Positions 22,464 through 33,076 of a stretch of DNA of 64,000 nucleotides are shown one piece after another. The notes beneath the pieces were generated by a model. That model ran no database searches and was not told the origin of the DNA. It saw only the letters and a list, made by a program, of their open reading frames with translations. The translations under genes and the position numbers were made by a program. The stretch's first letter is position 1; every line of letters begins with the position of its first letter. The DNA lies in contig OY752146.1 of the NCBI GenBank assembly GCA_963573315.1, positions 1,550,001 to 1,614,000 of the forward strand, read 5' to 3'. The DNA comes from Entomortierella parvispora (lineage: Eukaryota; Mortierellomycota; Mortierellomycetes; Mortierellales; Mortierellaceae).

Positions 22464-25005
22464 ATGGATTTGCTCAACATTCGCTCCCATTTCCATGATG
22501 GGGCACGGCAGGCCGCAGGTTCCTTCATGTCTCCTCTCACCAATGCCATTGGGGAACAGCGCCGACTGGTCGAGAGTTTGGCCACGGTCTCCAAGGTCCG
22601 TGTGGAGGAATGCAAGCATATGATGGCTTGGGGTAAATGTCAGGTAAGGCATCTCCCTTCATCAGGACAAAAAACACGCCAGAAGGAGACGCGTCTCTTC
22701 TGAGACCGTTCCTGGCCCTGCTTCTCGTCTTGGGTGTCTTGTGAAGAAAAACTTGGCCAAGCAGGCTGCATAGCCACACTTGAGAGTGTTTTTTTTAAAC
22801 TAACCCTTTCTGCAACTTTACTTCGCCTTCATGCGAAATAGACTGATGATCTTGGGGTAAGAAAGTCGATTGGATCGAATGGGCAGTAGATGATTGACAG
22901 TCTACAGCAGCGTCCCCTTGTATCGCTTGTTGACTAGTTTATCTCCTTTTCTCCACAACAGGACGTGTTGTTGAAGCTGAACTTGTTGATTCGCAAGATC
23001 AGTGACTATGAGATCTGTTTCGGGACTCAGTACGAGCACTTTCGGGAGAAGATCAAGTTCCTCCGGACAAAGGACGACACGCTCTGTGAGATGGGACGGC
23101 GCCAAAACGATTTACAATCCAAGATTTACGAAGCCTCCAAGAGTCGTTTACGATCTGCCAAGGCCATCCTTCTCCAAAAGGAACTGGAGGCTGTTCAAAA
23201 GGAGGACGAGCCAACAGAAACCAAGCTGCATCAACTGAAGCGCCATTTGATCAAGGATGCCTATGTAGGTCAGTTGGATGCTATTATTGAGCTGGGCAAG
23301 AAGATGCAGATCATTGGGGAGCATGGCAAACAACTCTTGGAGCATATCCACGTTGCAGGGGGACCTGAATTAGCGGACGATGGTAAGTGATTCGTGTTTC
23401 GATGGAGTTCTCCCCGCTCAACTCTTTCTGGTTTAATGACTCACCTTGCAATTCCCGTTATTGAACTCGCCATCTCGGCTAGGCGAGGCGACGGAGGACA
23501 TCCTTCAGGAGGCACGCATTGCGTTGGAAAACTGGAGTCAATATACCATACCTATCCCTCAGACCGTTATCGTACATCCTCCACCAGCAGTTTCCGTTTC
23601 TGGCGCCTCTACAGAGTCCAAGACGGTCGCCGTCTCCACTGGTGCTGTCGAGAAGAATTTGCCTGATGTACCCCCGTTGCCGCCTCGATCTCACAGTCGC
23701 AGCAGCTCAAAGAGCGGACACAACGACGACGAAGAACCTATCTCAAATGAGGAAGCTTTACGTCATCAGGAAGAGCTTGAGCTCAAGAAAGCAATGGAAC
23801 TAAGCCTGGCATCATCCAAACCCGTTGTGGAAAAGTTCCCGGATCTTCAAGATTTGAACCTGACGGACGAGGAGCTGCGGTTTGTGATGGATGGCGACGT
23901 TGTACCACAACAACTGACCAAAAAGCTGACTGTCAAGCTGCCACTCCCCCCTGCAGGATCCACCAAAATTCCAGATGTGCCCAAGGTACCGCGTGCGCCT
24001 CAGATGTATATGCCAGAGCCAGAAGTGGAGGACACCAAGGTCAAAAGTAAAGATCAGGAGGAGCTGGAGAACAAAAGCAAGGATGAGCCCGCCGTGATTG
24101 AGAGTATGGAGGGCACTGCAAACAAATCCACACCGTCAAGAAACACCACTCTCACTAGATCCAAGACTCGACCTTTGGAGAGCATGGGTACCGAACAAGA
24201 AACACCTCTTGAAAGTATGGGATCAGGAGCGGATGCTGAGGTAGCTCTCGAAAGCATGGGCCAGGATGGACAGCAGGGACAGGACGATCAAGAAGTGCCT
24301 TTTGTTCCCAAGCCAGAGACTCCCCCGCTCGAGGGAGTTAGACACCAAAAGATCATAACCAACTTGAAGAAGAAACAACAGGAGCAATTGATGCAGTTGT
24401 TGCAAATGGAATCGTCGACACCATTCCCACTCTCGCCCGAACTTCAGTACTTGCAAGTAGCAGCCACGCCATACCCAAATTCACCCGAGCTTCAATACCT
24501 GCAAATCGCCAACTCGCCTCAAGTGCCACTCGCGCCGTCCACTTTCTCACCGTCGACGTTACCGATAGCCCCAATGCCGGGCGGCGTTGGTGGTCACAGC
24601 AGCAGCGCTAGTGGAACCTATCAGGCCTACAAGCCATCCACGACCTATGTGCCGCAGGCGACGAAGCAAAGGAACCGACAGTCCATGACGCCTCCTCCAC
24701 GCGATGGACTGGTTCCATCGCCCTCAACACAGCAGATGCCTCTTTCTCAAAACTCGACGTCCAATCGGTATTTACTCCAGCAGCAAAGGTTGAAGTTCCT
24801 TCAGGAGCAGAAGCAACAACAACAAAAATACCAGGCCTTTTATCTTACACCCTACGAGCAAGATGGATCGTTGTCCTCCAGTGATCTAGCGTCTAAGAAC
24901 GAACATGAACATACGGAGCCTTTGGAGGCGCGGGGTCGAGGAAAGGAGAATCGCTACAGCATGCCTCCGCTGTCAGACACCTACACCTACAAGGTTGAGC
25001 TTTAA
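22464..25005 (+). CDS. Eisosome PIL1/LSP1-domain protein with UIM-bearing C-terminal extension
   Basis: Exons 22464-22643, 22962-23382 and 23483-25005 encode 707 residues. Residues about 25-225 correspond to the BAR-type Pil1/Lsp1 domain that builds eisosomes, furrow-forming scaffolds under the plasma membrane: long helices, then AYVGQLDAIIELGKKMQIIGEHGKQLLE, and after the second intron EATEDILQEARIALENW. Yeast Pil1 is about 340 residues, so some 470 residues are extra. The extension holds EELELKKAMELSLASS (about 296-311), which fits the ubiquitin-interacting motif with Ala304 and Ser308. It also has three ESMG repeats (24175-24260), a duplicated SPELQYLQ(V/I)A block (about 24436-24510) and a Gln/Pro-rich end. 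The first intron is unusually long for the window (318 bases). The domain call is confident; the UIM function is inferred. Confidence 0.85.
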
Positions 25006-25135
25006 GCTGAAGGTTGTGTTCAAGAGTCAAAAGCGGACAGAAATAAAAGAAGTAAAATTCTCGGGTATCGCCCAATGTCCCGCACTCTTTTTTCCCCCAG
25101 AAAAAAAAACTCCCGGTCGCTTCCTTCCCCCCACC

Positions 25136-25535
25136 ATGAGCTTCCCCCTCGACCTGCCAGAGATCCGGCAACATGTCGCCAAATACCTGTCACCCCACGC
25201 TCTGACCGTTTGCGTCCATGTCTCGAAGGACTGATGGGCTTTGGGATACACAGATTAAATGTGCATGAGGTTACGTCGCGTTGTCCAGTTCAGTCGTGGC
25301 GTCTAGATGTTTCTAATGGGACAGAAACTGCTGGAGGCTCACCAGCAGTTATTGGCGCGTGTTAAGGTGAGGAAAGCACGTTGCATTGCTGAAGTTGTGC
25401 TCCTGAGCAGCTTCCAAACACAAAAGAGAGTCTGGGCTGCATTCGATGAGCACCTCCAAGCCAGAGAGACTGTGGACAGGCAGTTGACAACCGCGTCGGG
25501 ACGCGTCTGCGAGGAGAGAGGTGGCACTGGGTAAC
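25136..25535 (+). pseudogene. Decayed F-box-like gene fragment
   Basis: After the ATG at 25136 comes a 32-codon N-terminus of F-box type (LDLPEIRQHVAKYL, then CVHVSK) that stops at 25232, exactly where the family has its conserved Trp; a TGG lies one base out of frame right after the stop. Further reading needs several frame changes (a 25307-25534 piece has a helical segment, HQQLLARVKV). It looks like a related F-box subfamily, not a direct copy of the neighbours. The end is set arbitrarily at the poly-C run near 25535. Confidence 0.55.
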
Positions 25536-26092
25536 CCCCCCCCCCCTACCCCCTTTTTTTTGATAGAAAAACGTTTTTTCAGAAGAAGCGAGGCTGGATT
25601 GCACCACGGCTCACAACAACCCCATGCCGCAATCCACCGAATCAACTCAAAGATCGGGACCCGCATTTTGTCAGGATTGAGGCGAAAGAGGAAGAAAAAA
25701 AAGGAAAAAAGGTGTATCAGGTCCTCGACTTTTCCATTTGGGAGTCAAGCCCGAACCCTGACGATTGGCATTGGATGGATGGATGAATGCGAGTTGTCCA
25801 AGCACCTCTACCGTTAGAAATACTTAATTTTCTGTCCGTGGGAATTACTGGGTGTTGCCACGACCATGCTGGGGGCCTGGATCGAGTTGTCGAAGAAGAG
25901 ATGCATGTGGGTGGCCCTTTCTCACAGCGACAAACAAATCATGCAAAAAAAAAAAAAAAAAGGTATGGGCAAGGAGTCTGCCCCAGCCCAGCGGAAAAAC
26001 TGCATAGTGAAGTATAAAAACATTGCCAATGTTAAAATCTTTCTTTTACCCCCTTCTACTCTCTCCTCCTCTCACTTGTTCTATTGTCATCC
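25536..26092. other. Spacer between F-box-like relic and paralogue B
   Basis: It contains a C run and a T run (25535-25561), a 17-base A run (25945-25962) and a CT-rich leader in the last 60 bases. No intact gene was recognised. Confidence 0.5.
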
Positions 26093-27910
26093 ATGGAACT
26101 TCACGAAATTAGACTTCACGTCGGATCGTTCCTGGACTATCACGACCTCTGCTCTTGCATCCGGGTTTCCAAACTCTGGCACGAGTCCTTCCTGCCCTTC
26201 ATCTATGCCGAGGCAAAGTCCGAGGTCCTTCATGAGCACTGGAGTTCCTTCTCGTCGCATCTCTCCCAAGTGCGAAACCTTGCAATCACCCAACTCACCG
26301 AACCAAAGGAGAGGGAGGCTATCCTGGCGAACTGTCAGCGTCTTGTTCGTCTAAACTTTCAGTCCGAAAACCCTTGGGGAACAATGGGGTATTTGATACA
26401 ACTCCTTCAAAGAAACCCGCAATTGGTTCAGGTCGCTCTGACGTTCGAAGGGTCAGATGATCCCACGCTGTGGAAAACGCTGGTCAATGACTGTCCCAAA
26501 TTGACAGAGATTGAAATATACGTCACCTACTTCCAGGGCAAGTGCCTGACCGGGTTCATGACCTTAGCCTCGAGGCTAACAAATCTGGATCTCAGCGGCT
26601 GTAACGTCTCGCAGTTGTTGGAATGGATGTCACCATCGTCGACCTCTCCTGTGAAGCACCAGAGCAATTACATCCTCGACGACATTCCCGACGATATCAG
26701 CGACGACATGAGCGACCACATAAGCGACGACATGAGCGACTTGGCCATCAGCGACAACGACAATGACAACGGCAGCAGCAGCAGCAGCGGAGCCTTTTGG
26801 GAGGGGGATTGGTCTGGGTTTCCAGTTTTACGCATACTGTCCATTTCGGGCATGTACGACGACAATGACGATGGCGCCGACAGAGGCTGGGAGACTCAAC
26901 TCGAGATGTTTGTCCGAGCTCCTCAACTGGAGATACTGTCCTGGAACATTGTAGATCTACAATATTCTTCCTCCAGCCAGAATTCTTCCGGAGAGTTCAT
27001 CCCAACGCTGGTCCGCCTGCTCCGTCAACGAACTTGGCCGCGATTGAATTCTCTCGAGATTACGGAGGATGATCTCGGAAGACAGTCCACTTTGAACGAC
27101 GAACGACTGGCCGAGATCTTGACTCTTCTCCCGGACGGTTTGAAGAGTTTCCGTATCCCAGGGGCGACGTTTGGGCTCTTGTCTTGGCAAGCGGTTCAGA
27201 GACATGTGGGAACTTTGCAGGTGTTGCAATTGACAGAAATTTCAAGTTGGATGGTTCAGGGACTGTTGACATCGTGTCCAGAACTGAGGGAACTGAAGGG
27301 GCCGGTCTTGAACACCTCTGATCTCGTTCGTGGAGTTCAGGAAGACCTGGTGAGGCAAGAGAATGCAGTGGCTGCGGCTGAGATGCTGGCTAAGGAAGGG
27401 TTGCCAGAAGAGCTGATGACCAGGCTATTCCCTCGGAAGCACACAGCCAGGGTTGCCGATCCAAATGGAGCAAGCGGCTCTTCTATCACTAAGGGCCTGG
27501 ATGAGGGTAACATCACGAAGGAGGGAGATCCTTTGTCAGTCCCAATGGTGTTGGAGGATCCATTCCCACGACCTTGGGTTTGCCATCGACTGAAGGTACT
27601 TCATGTCACACTTAGGAGTGATACCAAGGAGAAGTCGGAGAAGACCACGGAGGCTAGTTCTCAGGTCTTTGAGCAGTTGAAAAAGATGAGATATCTCCAA
27701 GAATTGTATCTGTGTCCATTGGAGAATGCAAAAAAGTTCGATGGATTGAACCCGCGTCCGATGCTTGGGGAGTATTTTGCGCCTCCAGACTTTCGAGGAG
27801 AGTTTACCAGTACGGCGAAGATCAGGAAACACCATGTAGGAGAGCGACTGTTGGAAATTTGGCCTGGATTGAAGAGCTGCTGTTGGCACAAGGATTCAAC
27901 TAAGAAATAG
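26093..27910 (+). CDS. F-box-like / leucine-rich repeat protein (copy B)
   Basis: A single-exon gene of 605 residues, closely similar to the copy at 28988 and more distantly to that at 2022. F-box-like N-terminus: MELHEIRLHVGSFLDYHDLC, then SCIRVSKLWHESFLPFIYAEA. Leucine-rich repeats follow, with shared blocks such as RLAEILTLLPDGLKSFR and PRPWVCHRLKVLHV, and the family end LLEIWPGLKSCCW. The Met at 26093 aligns with the paralogues. Unique to this copy is an acidic insert (about 26670-26780) made of four-residue repeats DDIP/DDIS/DDMS/DHIS, followed by Asp/Asn and a Ser run. The role is inferred as substrate receptor of an SCF ubiquitin ligase. A second low-complexity loop lies at about 27440-27550. 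Confidence 0.75.
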   Translation: MELHEIRLHVGSFLDYHDLCSCIRVSKLWHESFLPFIYAEAKSEVLHEHWSSFSSHLSQVRNLAITQLTEPKEREAILANCQRLVRLNFQSENPWGTMGYLIQLLQRNPQLVQVALTFEGSDDPTLWKTLVNDCPKLTEIEIYVTYFQGKCLTGFMTLASRLTNLDLSGCNVSQLLEWMSPSSTSPVKHQSNYILDDIPDDISDDMSDHISDDMSDLAISDNDNDNGSSSSSGAFWEGDWSGFPVLRILSISGMYDDNDDGADRGWETQLEMFVRAPQLEILSWNIVDLQYSSSSQNSSGEFIPTLVRLLRQRTWPRLNSLEITEDDLGRQSTLNDERLAEILTLLPDGLKSFRIPGATFGLLSWQAVQRHVGTLQVLQLTEISSWMVQGLLTSCPELRELKGPVLNTSDLVRGVQEDLVRQENAVAAAEMLAKEGLPEELMTRLFPRKHTARVADPNGASGSSITKGLDEGNITKEGDPLSVPMVLEDPFPRPWVCHRLKVLHVTLRSDTKEKSEKTTEASSQVFEQLKKMRYLQELYLCPLENAKKFDGLNPRPMLGEYFAPPDFRGEFTSTAKIRKHHVGERLLEIWPGLKSCCWHKDSTKK

Positions 27911-28097
27911 GCGGCGTTCGGTGATTGTTCTTTCGCTCTCCCAATAAAAGCCAGTGAGTGGGATTCATAAAACGGATCCTTGCTACCGCCAAATTGACGC
28001 GTTGGTGACGCGTCAGAGGAAAGAGGCTTCACAGAGGATTAGCGCGTGATATTTTCTTTGTTTTGTGAGTGAACTTCGTGTTTTCCTCAATGATCGT

Positions 28098-28780
28098 CAT
28101 TGAGGGACGATCAGCTGGCCGAGATTTTGGATCTTCTTCCGAATGGCCTGAAGAGGTTTCGTTTCCCAGCGGCGTTATTTGGGCTCTTAGCCTGGTAAGC
28201 GATCCAGAGGCATTTTAGGACACTGCAGGTGTTGTTTTTGAAAAGATCGCAAGTAAATGGTCCAGGGGTTTCTCACGTCGTCTCCAGAGCTAAAAGAGCT
28301 GAACGGACCGACTTTGTACACCTCGGATCTCGCACGTGGAATCCATGCAGACCTTGCGAGGAACTGAATGCGATGGCCGTGACTGCGATGCTGACTGCAA
28401 AAGGGTTATCAGACGCGCTGATGGCTCAGCTATTGCCCTGGAAGGTTTCCTTCTTGGTAACTGACTCCCAAAAAGACAAGGACCCTGCGACCATCTCCAC
28501 CACCCCTGTAGAGGGTTTGAACGAGTACGACCTAAAGAGTAATCGTGATATTTCTTCAATCTCAAGCAGGCAGGATCAGTCTCCGTGACCCTGGGTTTGC
28601 CATCAACTCAAGAGGTATGCAGAGGCGGGAGCTGCTGAGAAGAGACAAGTCGATTCTCAGATCTTTCAGCAACTCAGTCGAATGAGATATCTCCAGAAGT
28701 TGTTTCTCTGCACATTGGAGGGGATGCACAAACGGTCGATGGGTTGAACCCGCGTAATAAAAGTCAAGGCCTTGTTCCAT
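28098..28780 (+). pseudogene. Truncated F-box/LRR paralogue (3' half)
   Basis: This fragment matches the C-terminal half of copies B and C: DQLAEILDLLPNGLKRFRFP, GLLAW followed by an in-frame TAA where the paralogues have Trp-Gln, then AIQRHF and LQVL. After a frame change come AMAVTAMLTAKGLSDALMAQLLP and, after another, DPWVCHQL and MRYLQKLFLC. It ends with GLNPR-like sequence and a stop. The 5' half is missing, and stops and shifts interrupt it at least three times. It therefore cannot make the protein and marks a past duplication between copies B and C. Confidence 0.85.
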
Positions 28781-28987
28781 AATGGGTTTACAGGCATATT
28801 TATCTCATTGTATCTTCTACAAGCGAGGATTCACAAAGGTACGGCGATGTCCACAGAGGTTTGGTCATGTGGGATCAGAAACGACTGACGTAGTTCCACA
28901 AAAAGGACAAAGCACAGTCTTTCCATTCTTCTTCCAACTTTTTCGCTCCTGCTCCCCCTGCATCCTCCTGCCCAACGTCACAATCTC

Positions 28988-30577
28988 ATGGAGCTTTTAG
29001 AGGTCAAACTTTTAGTCGGATCCTTCCTTGATAGCCACGATCTGTGTTCTTGCGTCCGCGTCTCCAGACTCTGGCACGAAATCTTCCTGCCTTTCATCTA
29101 TGCCCAAGCAGAGCCAACATCCTTTCATCTACACTGGAGTTCATTCCAGCCGCAACTATGTCATGTCCGAGACCTTTCGATCATTCGGACAACGGAACCG
29201 CACGAGAAAGAGGGTTTCCTGAAGGACTGTCAACGTCTTGTTCGCCTCGACTTTGCATCCGATCTATCTCCTGAAGCAATGGACTGTCTGATACGCCTAC
29301 TTCAAAGGAACCCACAATTGGTTCGAGTCTCTCTGTGGATCCTCGAAGGAACACTGTATCAGAAGCTGTGGAAGACACTGCTTGACGACTGTCCTAGGCT
29401 GACAGAGATTGAATTTCACAGGACCAACTTGCAGGGCGTGTCTCTGATGGGTTTCATGGACCTGGCCCAGAGGCTAACAAGGCTGGAGCTTGGTGATTGT
29501 AATCTCTCACAGCTGTTGGCATGGATGTCGTCGTCACCACCGTCACCATTTGGTGCTGCCAAACTCCAAAGCATCAGCTGCTGCAGTAACAAGAACAGCA
29601 GGGTCTTGCAAGACAATAGGGACTGGCCAGGATTTCCAGTGTTACGGGAGCTAATCATTACAGGCTATTACGGCGACCACACCTGGATGAATCAACTCCA
29701 GATTTTTGTCCGAGCCCCGAAACTGGAGAGTTTGTCGTGGAACATCATAGATCTACAATACCCTTATGTGATCAATGGTACGTCTGAGGAGTTTGCTCCA
29801 ACGTTGGTCCGCCTACTCCATCAACGGCCTTGGCCCCTTCTAAATTCTCTCGAGGTGACAGAGGATCATCTGGGGCGGCTGTCATCCTTGGGCGACGATG
29901 GTTTAGCCGAGATATTGACTCTTCTTCCAGACGGTCTGAAGAGTTTCCGCTTCCCAGGCGCGGATTTTGGACTCTTGTCTTGGCAGGCCATCCAAAGGCA
30001 CTTGGGAACATTGGAGGTATTGGGTTTAACAGAGATTCCAGGTAGGATGGTCCAGGGTTTTCTCACATCCTGCCGGCAGTTGAGGGAGTTAAGGGGACCA
30101 ACCCTGGACTCCATGGATCTCGTGCGTGAAGATTGTGCAGACCTCGCGGAGCAACAGAATGCGATGACTACAACTGCGACGCTAACCGAAAGAGAACTGC
30201 CAGACGCGTTGATAGACCAACCACCTCGGATGGCAGCCGCCACGACTATGGATCCATTGGCACGACCGTGGGTTTGCCATCGACTTAGGGTGCTGCGAAT
30301 AACACTTCGGAGGAAGAGTGGAACGACAGAATCTGATGTTCAATTCATTCAGAAAATAACAGAGTTAAGATGCCTTCAAGAATTGTTTCTGTGTCCACTG
30401 CAGAAAGCACAACATTTCGATGGATTGAACCCGCGACTTGCGTTAAGAATGGAATTGAATCCTCCTGATATTCGAGGCGTGTTCTCCTCTACAGCAAAGA
30501 TCAGGAAGCACCATGTTGGAAAGCGACTGTTGGAGATCTGGCCTGACCTTACCAGTTGCTACTGGCAGCGCTTTTGA
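28988..30577 (+). CDS. F-box-like / leucine-rich repeat protein (copy C)
   Basis: A single-exon gene of 529 residues, starting MELLEVKLLVGSFLDSHDLC with SCVRVSRLWHEIFLPFIYA, an F-box-like helix bundle. Leucine-rich repeats fill most of the rest, with DGLAEILTLLPDGLKSFRFP and RPWVCHRLRVLRITL shared with copy B; it ends in LLEIWPDLTSCYW. It lacks the acidic repeat of copy B; in its place is a short Ser/Cys/Asn stretch. The ATG at 28988 follows a CT-rich leader like those of the other copies. The substrate is unknown; such families often vary in repeat number between strains, but that cannot be seen here. Confidence 0.75.
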   Translation: MELLEVKLLVGSFLDSHDLCSCVRVSRLWHEIFLPFIYAQAEPTSFHLHWSSFQPQLCHVRDLSIIRTTEPHEKEGFLKDCQRLVRLDFASDLSPEAMDCLIRLLQRNPQLVRVSLWILEGTLYQKLWKTLLDDCPRLTEIEFHRTNLQGVSLMGFMDLAQRLTRLELGDCNLSQLLAWMSSSPPSPFGAAKLQSISCCSNKNSRVLQDNRDWPGFPVLRELIITGYYGDHTWMNQLQIFVRAPKLESLSWNIIDLQYPYVINGTSEEFAPTLVRLLHQRPWPLLNSLEVTEDHLGRLSSLGDDGLAEILTLLPDGLKSFRFPGADFGLLSWQAIQRHLGTLEVLGLTEIPGRMVQGFLTSCRQLRELRGPTLDSMDLVREDCADLAEQQNAMTTTATLTERELPDALIDQPPRMAAATTMDPLARPWVCHRLRVLRITLRRKSGTTESDVQFIQKITELRCLQELFLCPLQKAQHFDGLNPRLALRMELNPPDIRGVFSSTAKIRKHHVGKRLLEIWPDLTSCYWQRF

Positions 30578-31162
30578 CCAGGGACCAGAAACTGTGGAGC
30601 CTGTTATCTTCAATAATAAATAACAAATAGCAGTCATAGCCAGCTTCCGGCGGAGAGGAACAGGTGGTGTGGGATGCGTCTATGAGATTCAGTGAAGTCT
30701 TTGCACAAGAGCATCAATTCAAAAGTGCATATTCAGTCGACGACGAAATATAAGGTGATTTTTTTTTTTGTCCAGAACACTTTTTTAAATAAAACCAGCG
30801 TGCTGAAATTCAAAGAGTAATAGGTTTCTATGGTACCTACCCCCGGGGTAGCGTCCGAGAGGATAGTGGTGTTGTTCAAGAGATACCAAGAAAAACAATT
30901 GAAGTTGAAGAAGGCTCAATGTGCCTAGTCGACCACCGGTAGGAAAGGGAGGCGAAAGGAGGGCGGGGAAGGAGACGATCTCGAGTGAAGCACCCTCGAC
31001 TTCTTCGCGTAACCTCAAAAAAAAAAAAAAAAAACGGACTGGTCACGTGCATGCAACGCGCCTGAGAATTGATGTTTGAAATTGATACATCAGCTCCTCT
31101 TTCATTCATCTCTTGCCATCAACCCCCTGCCTTTTGCTCCGAATCGTCAAAGTTGGAACTGG
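30578..31162. other. Intergenic region before the Spc34-like gene
   Basis: It holds short T (30759-30770) and A (31018-31034) runs. No gene seen. The frame of the next gene is open for 29 codons before its first ATG, but without an upstream ATG. Confidence 0.5.
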
Positions 31163-32918
31163 ATGCTGAACGAAAGACTTGCGACACTGGAGGATTCCTC
31201 CCGTCGACTAACGGCAGTCGACTTTTCAACCCCTCGACTCTACTCTTCATTACTTCTCGAGAACCAGGCGGTCCCTGTCCGGAACGCGAAACCATTCGAA
31301 CGGAATCTCTTTGCCGCCAATGGAAGCGAGACCATTCGCAAGTAAGGACCGCAATCTAGTTTTTGTTTTTTTTTTTGGCGGGCATTGAGAAGTCTTGATT
31401 CTTTTACAATGGAGTAGATGGACAGAGTACAATTGTACAAAGTGGAAGTGTGTGACAGTGAAATCGTGTGTGTGTGATTTTAATTTCTGACTTTACCGTT
31501 AAAAAAAAATCTCTTTGTCAATTAGTATCCGGACAAGAGAGGGCGCGAACGAATTTGAGACCGCCATGGAGCTTGCCACAACATTGAATGAAATTTGGTA
31601 AGGAACGATAATATTACCCAGTGTTTTTTGTTCCTTATAAGATCCATTGACCTGACAAACATCTCAAACCAGCCAAAGCAGGGAAAGTCAGATCAAGCTG
31701 AGCCAGGTCTCAGAAGCTCATGATGATGTTCTTCAGTCTATTGCAGATTTGCAGTCAAAGTTATCAGAGGTAAATGGGAGGCAGCATAGGATACGGCTCC
31801 AGTAGCTTGATGTGTTTTCTAATTTTACCGCCTTTTTTTTTTTAGCTTGAAAGTGCAAATAATTCGACGGGCGAGCATCACGAGCACAATACACACCAAG
31901 AAGAGGGTGAAGTTGGAGCCGATATTACGCGGGAAGAAGGCGAGATCTTTGCGTTGGAACAAATCTTGAATGAGAAGCGACAAGTGGTATGGAAATGAAA
32001 GAGGGCGAGTGATTCCTTAAGAGATTTTTTTTTCTCTAACCAAGTTATATATATATATTTTTTGTTTGTTTTATATCTGAAATATTAGCTGAGGTCAATG
32101 GAAGATGAATTGAGCACGCTAGCAGATATTGCAGACAATGAGCACAGAGACCAGGATGCTTCTTCAGCCATGGAAGAGGACTCGGAAATGGACGCTGAAC
32201 TTGCATCTTCCAAGGCCGAGATTGAGGAAATGGAGGCCATGCTTGAGGACCAAAGGCGCCATGAGGCCGAGCAAGTGGCCCGACTCGAACAGCTCCAAAA
32301 AGAATATGAAGAGTTGGAGGCTAATCAGAATGAAAAAGGGCAGACAGCCATGGAACAGGAATCCAATCCACAGTTTGAAGCGTTTTTGCAGCTGTGGGAA
32401 AAGGTTGCAGGGTTGGAAGGGGATACAGATATTGAGCCCATTGGAGCAAGAGAGGCACACCAAAAGCTCGAACTGTTGCTGGATGGCCTAGAGCGGACCC
32501 AACGTCATATCGTCCAGCTGGACGTAATACAGTAAGGAATTCTTTGTATTTTGGAATCTTTGACTAGCTGACGACGCAGCAGAACTTACAATTGGAAACA
32601 AAAAAAAAATTGTGTGTTTTTGCATTCCCAAATAGACAAATCAGCATCAACTTGATTGCCAGCTGTGCTGACCCGGAGACGCCAGAATTTGATCCGCCCA
32701 GGACTCAAGGAGCAATCTTGGCTGCTCGTTCGTTACAGGCAATCTACCAGGCGGGAGGTGCAGTGCCATTACCGATACTTAAAGACATGATTGCAAAGGA
32801 GGCTATCGACATGGGCGTGGATAAATCTGCAGGCATTCAAACCGTGTACAGTCTCATTGCCGCACAATTGATCCAGCTGGACCGCACCGCCAACCCGAAT
32901 ATGGCACACTTCAACTAA
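31163..32918 (+). CDS. Putative DASH complex Spc34-like kinetochore protein
   Basis: Exons 31163-31341, 31526-31597, 31673-31769, 31846-31986, 32089-32531 and 32636-32918 give 404 residues. The N-terminus (LNERLATLEDSSRRL, then DFSTPRLYSSLLLENQAV and PFERNLF) resembles the start of Spc34, a subunit of the DASH ring that couples kinetochores to microtubules. The middle (about 100-290) is acidic coiled coil, for example EIEEMEAMLEDQRRHEAEQV. The C-terminal 75 residues (ILAARSLQAIYQAGGAVPL to VYSLIAAQLIQLDR) look like a small winged-helix-type fold. The assignment rests on a short motif, so another coiled-coil kinetochore or cytoskeletal protein is possible. It converges on the HSPA12-like gene, with 158 bases between stop codons. 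Confidence 0.5.
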
Positions 32919-33076
32919 AGCACAATAATAAACCACCATGTACAATAGAATTGACTTTTTATGTTGTTTGTTTATTGCACACTTCCCTATATCTATTTCA
33001 TTGAGGAGACCAAAAACGCGCCCTTGAAAACTTGAAATCCTTATCTAATTCTACTTGAAATACATTTTTTTTTCCT

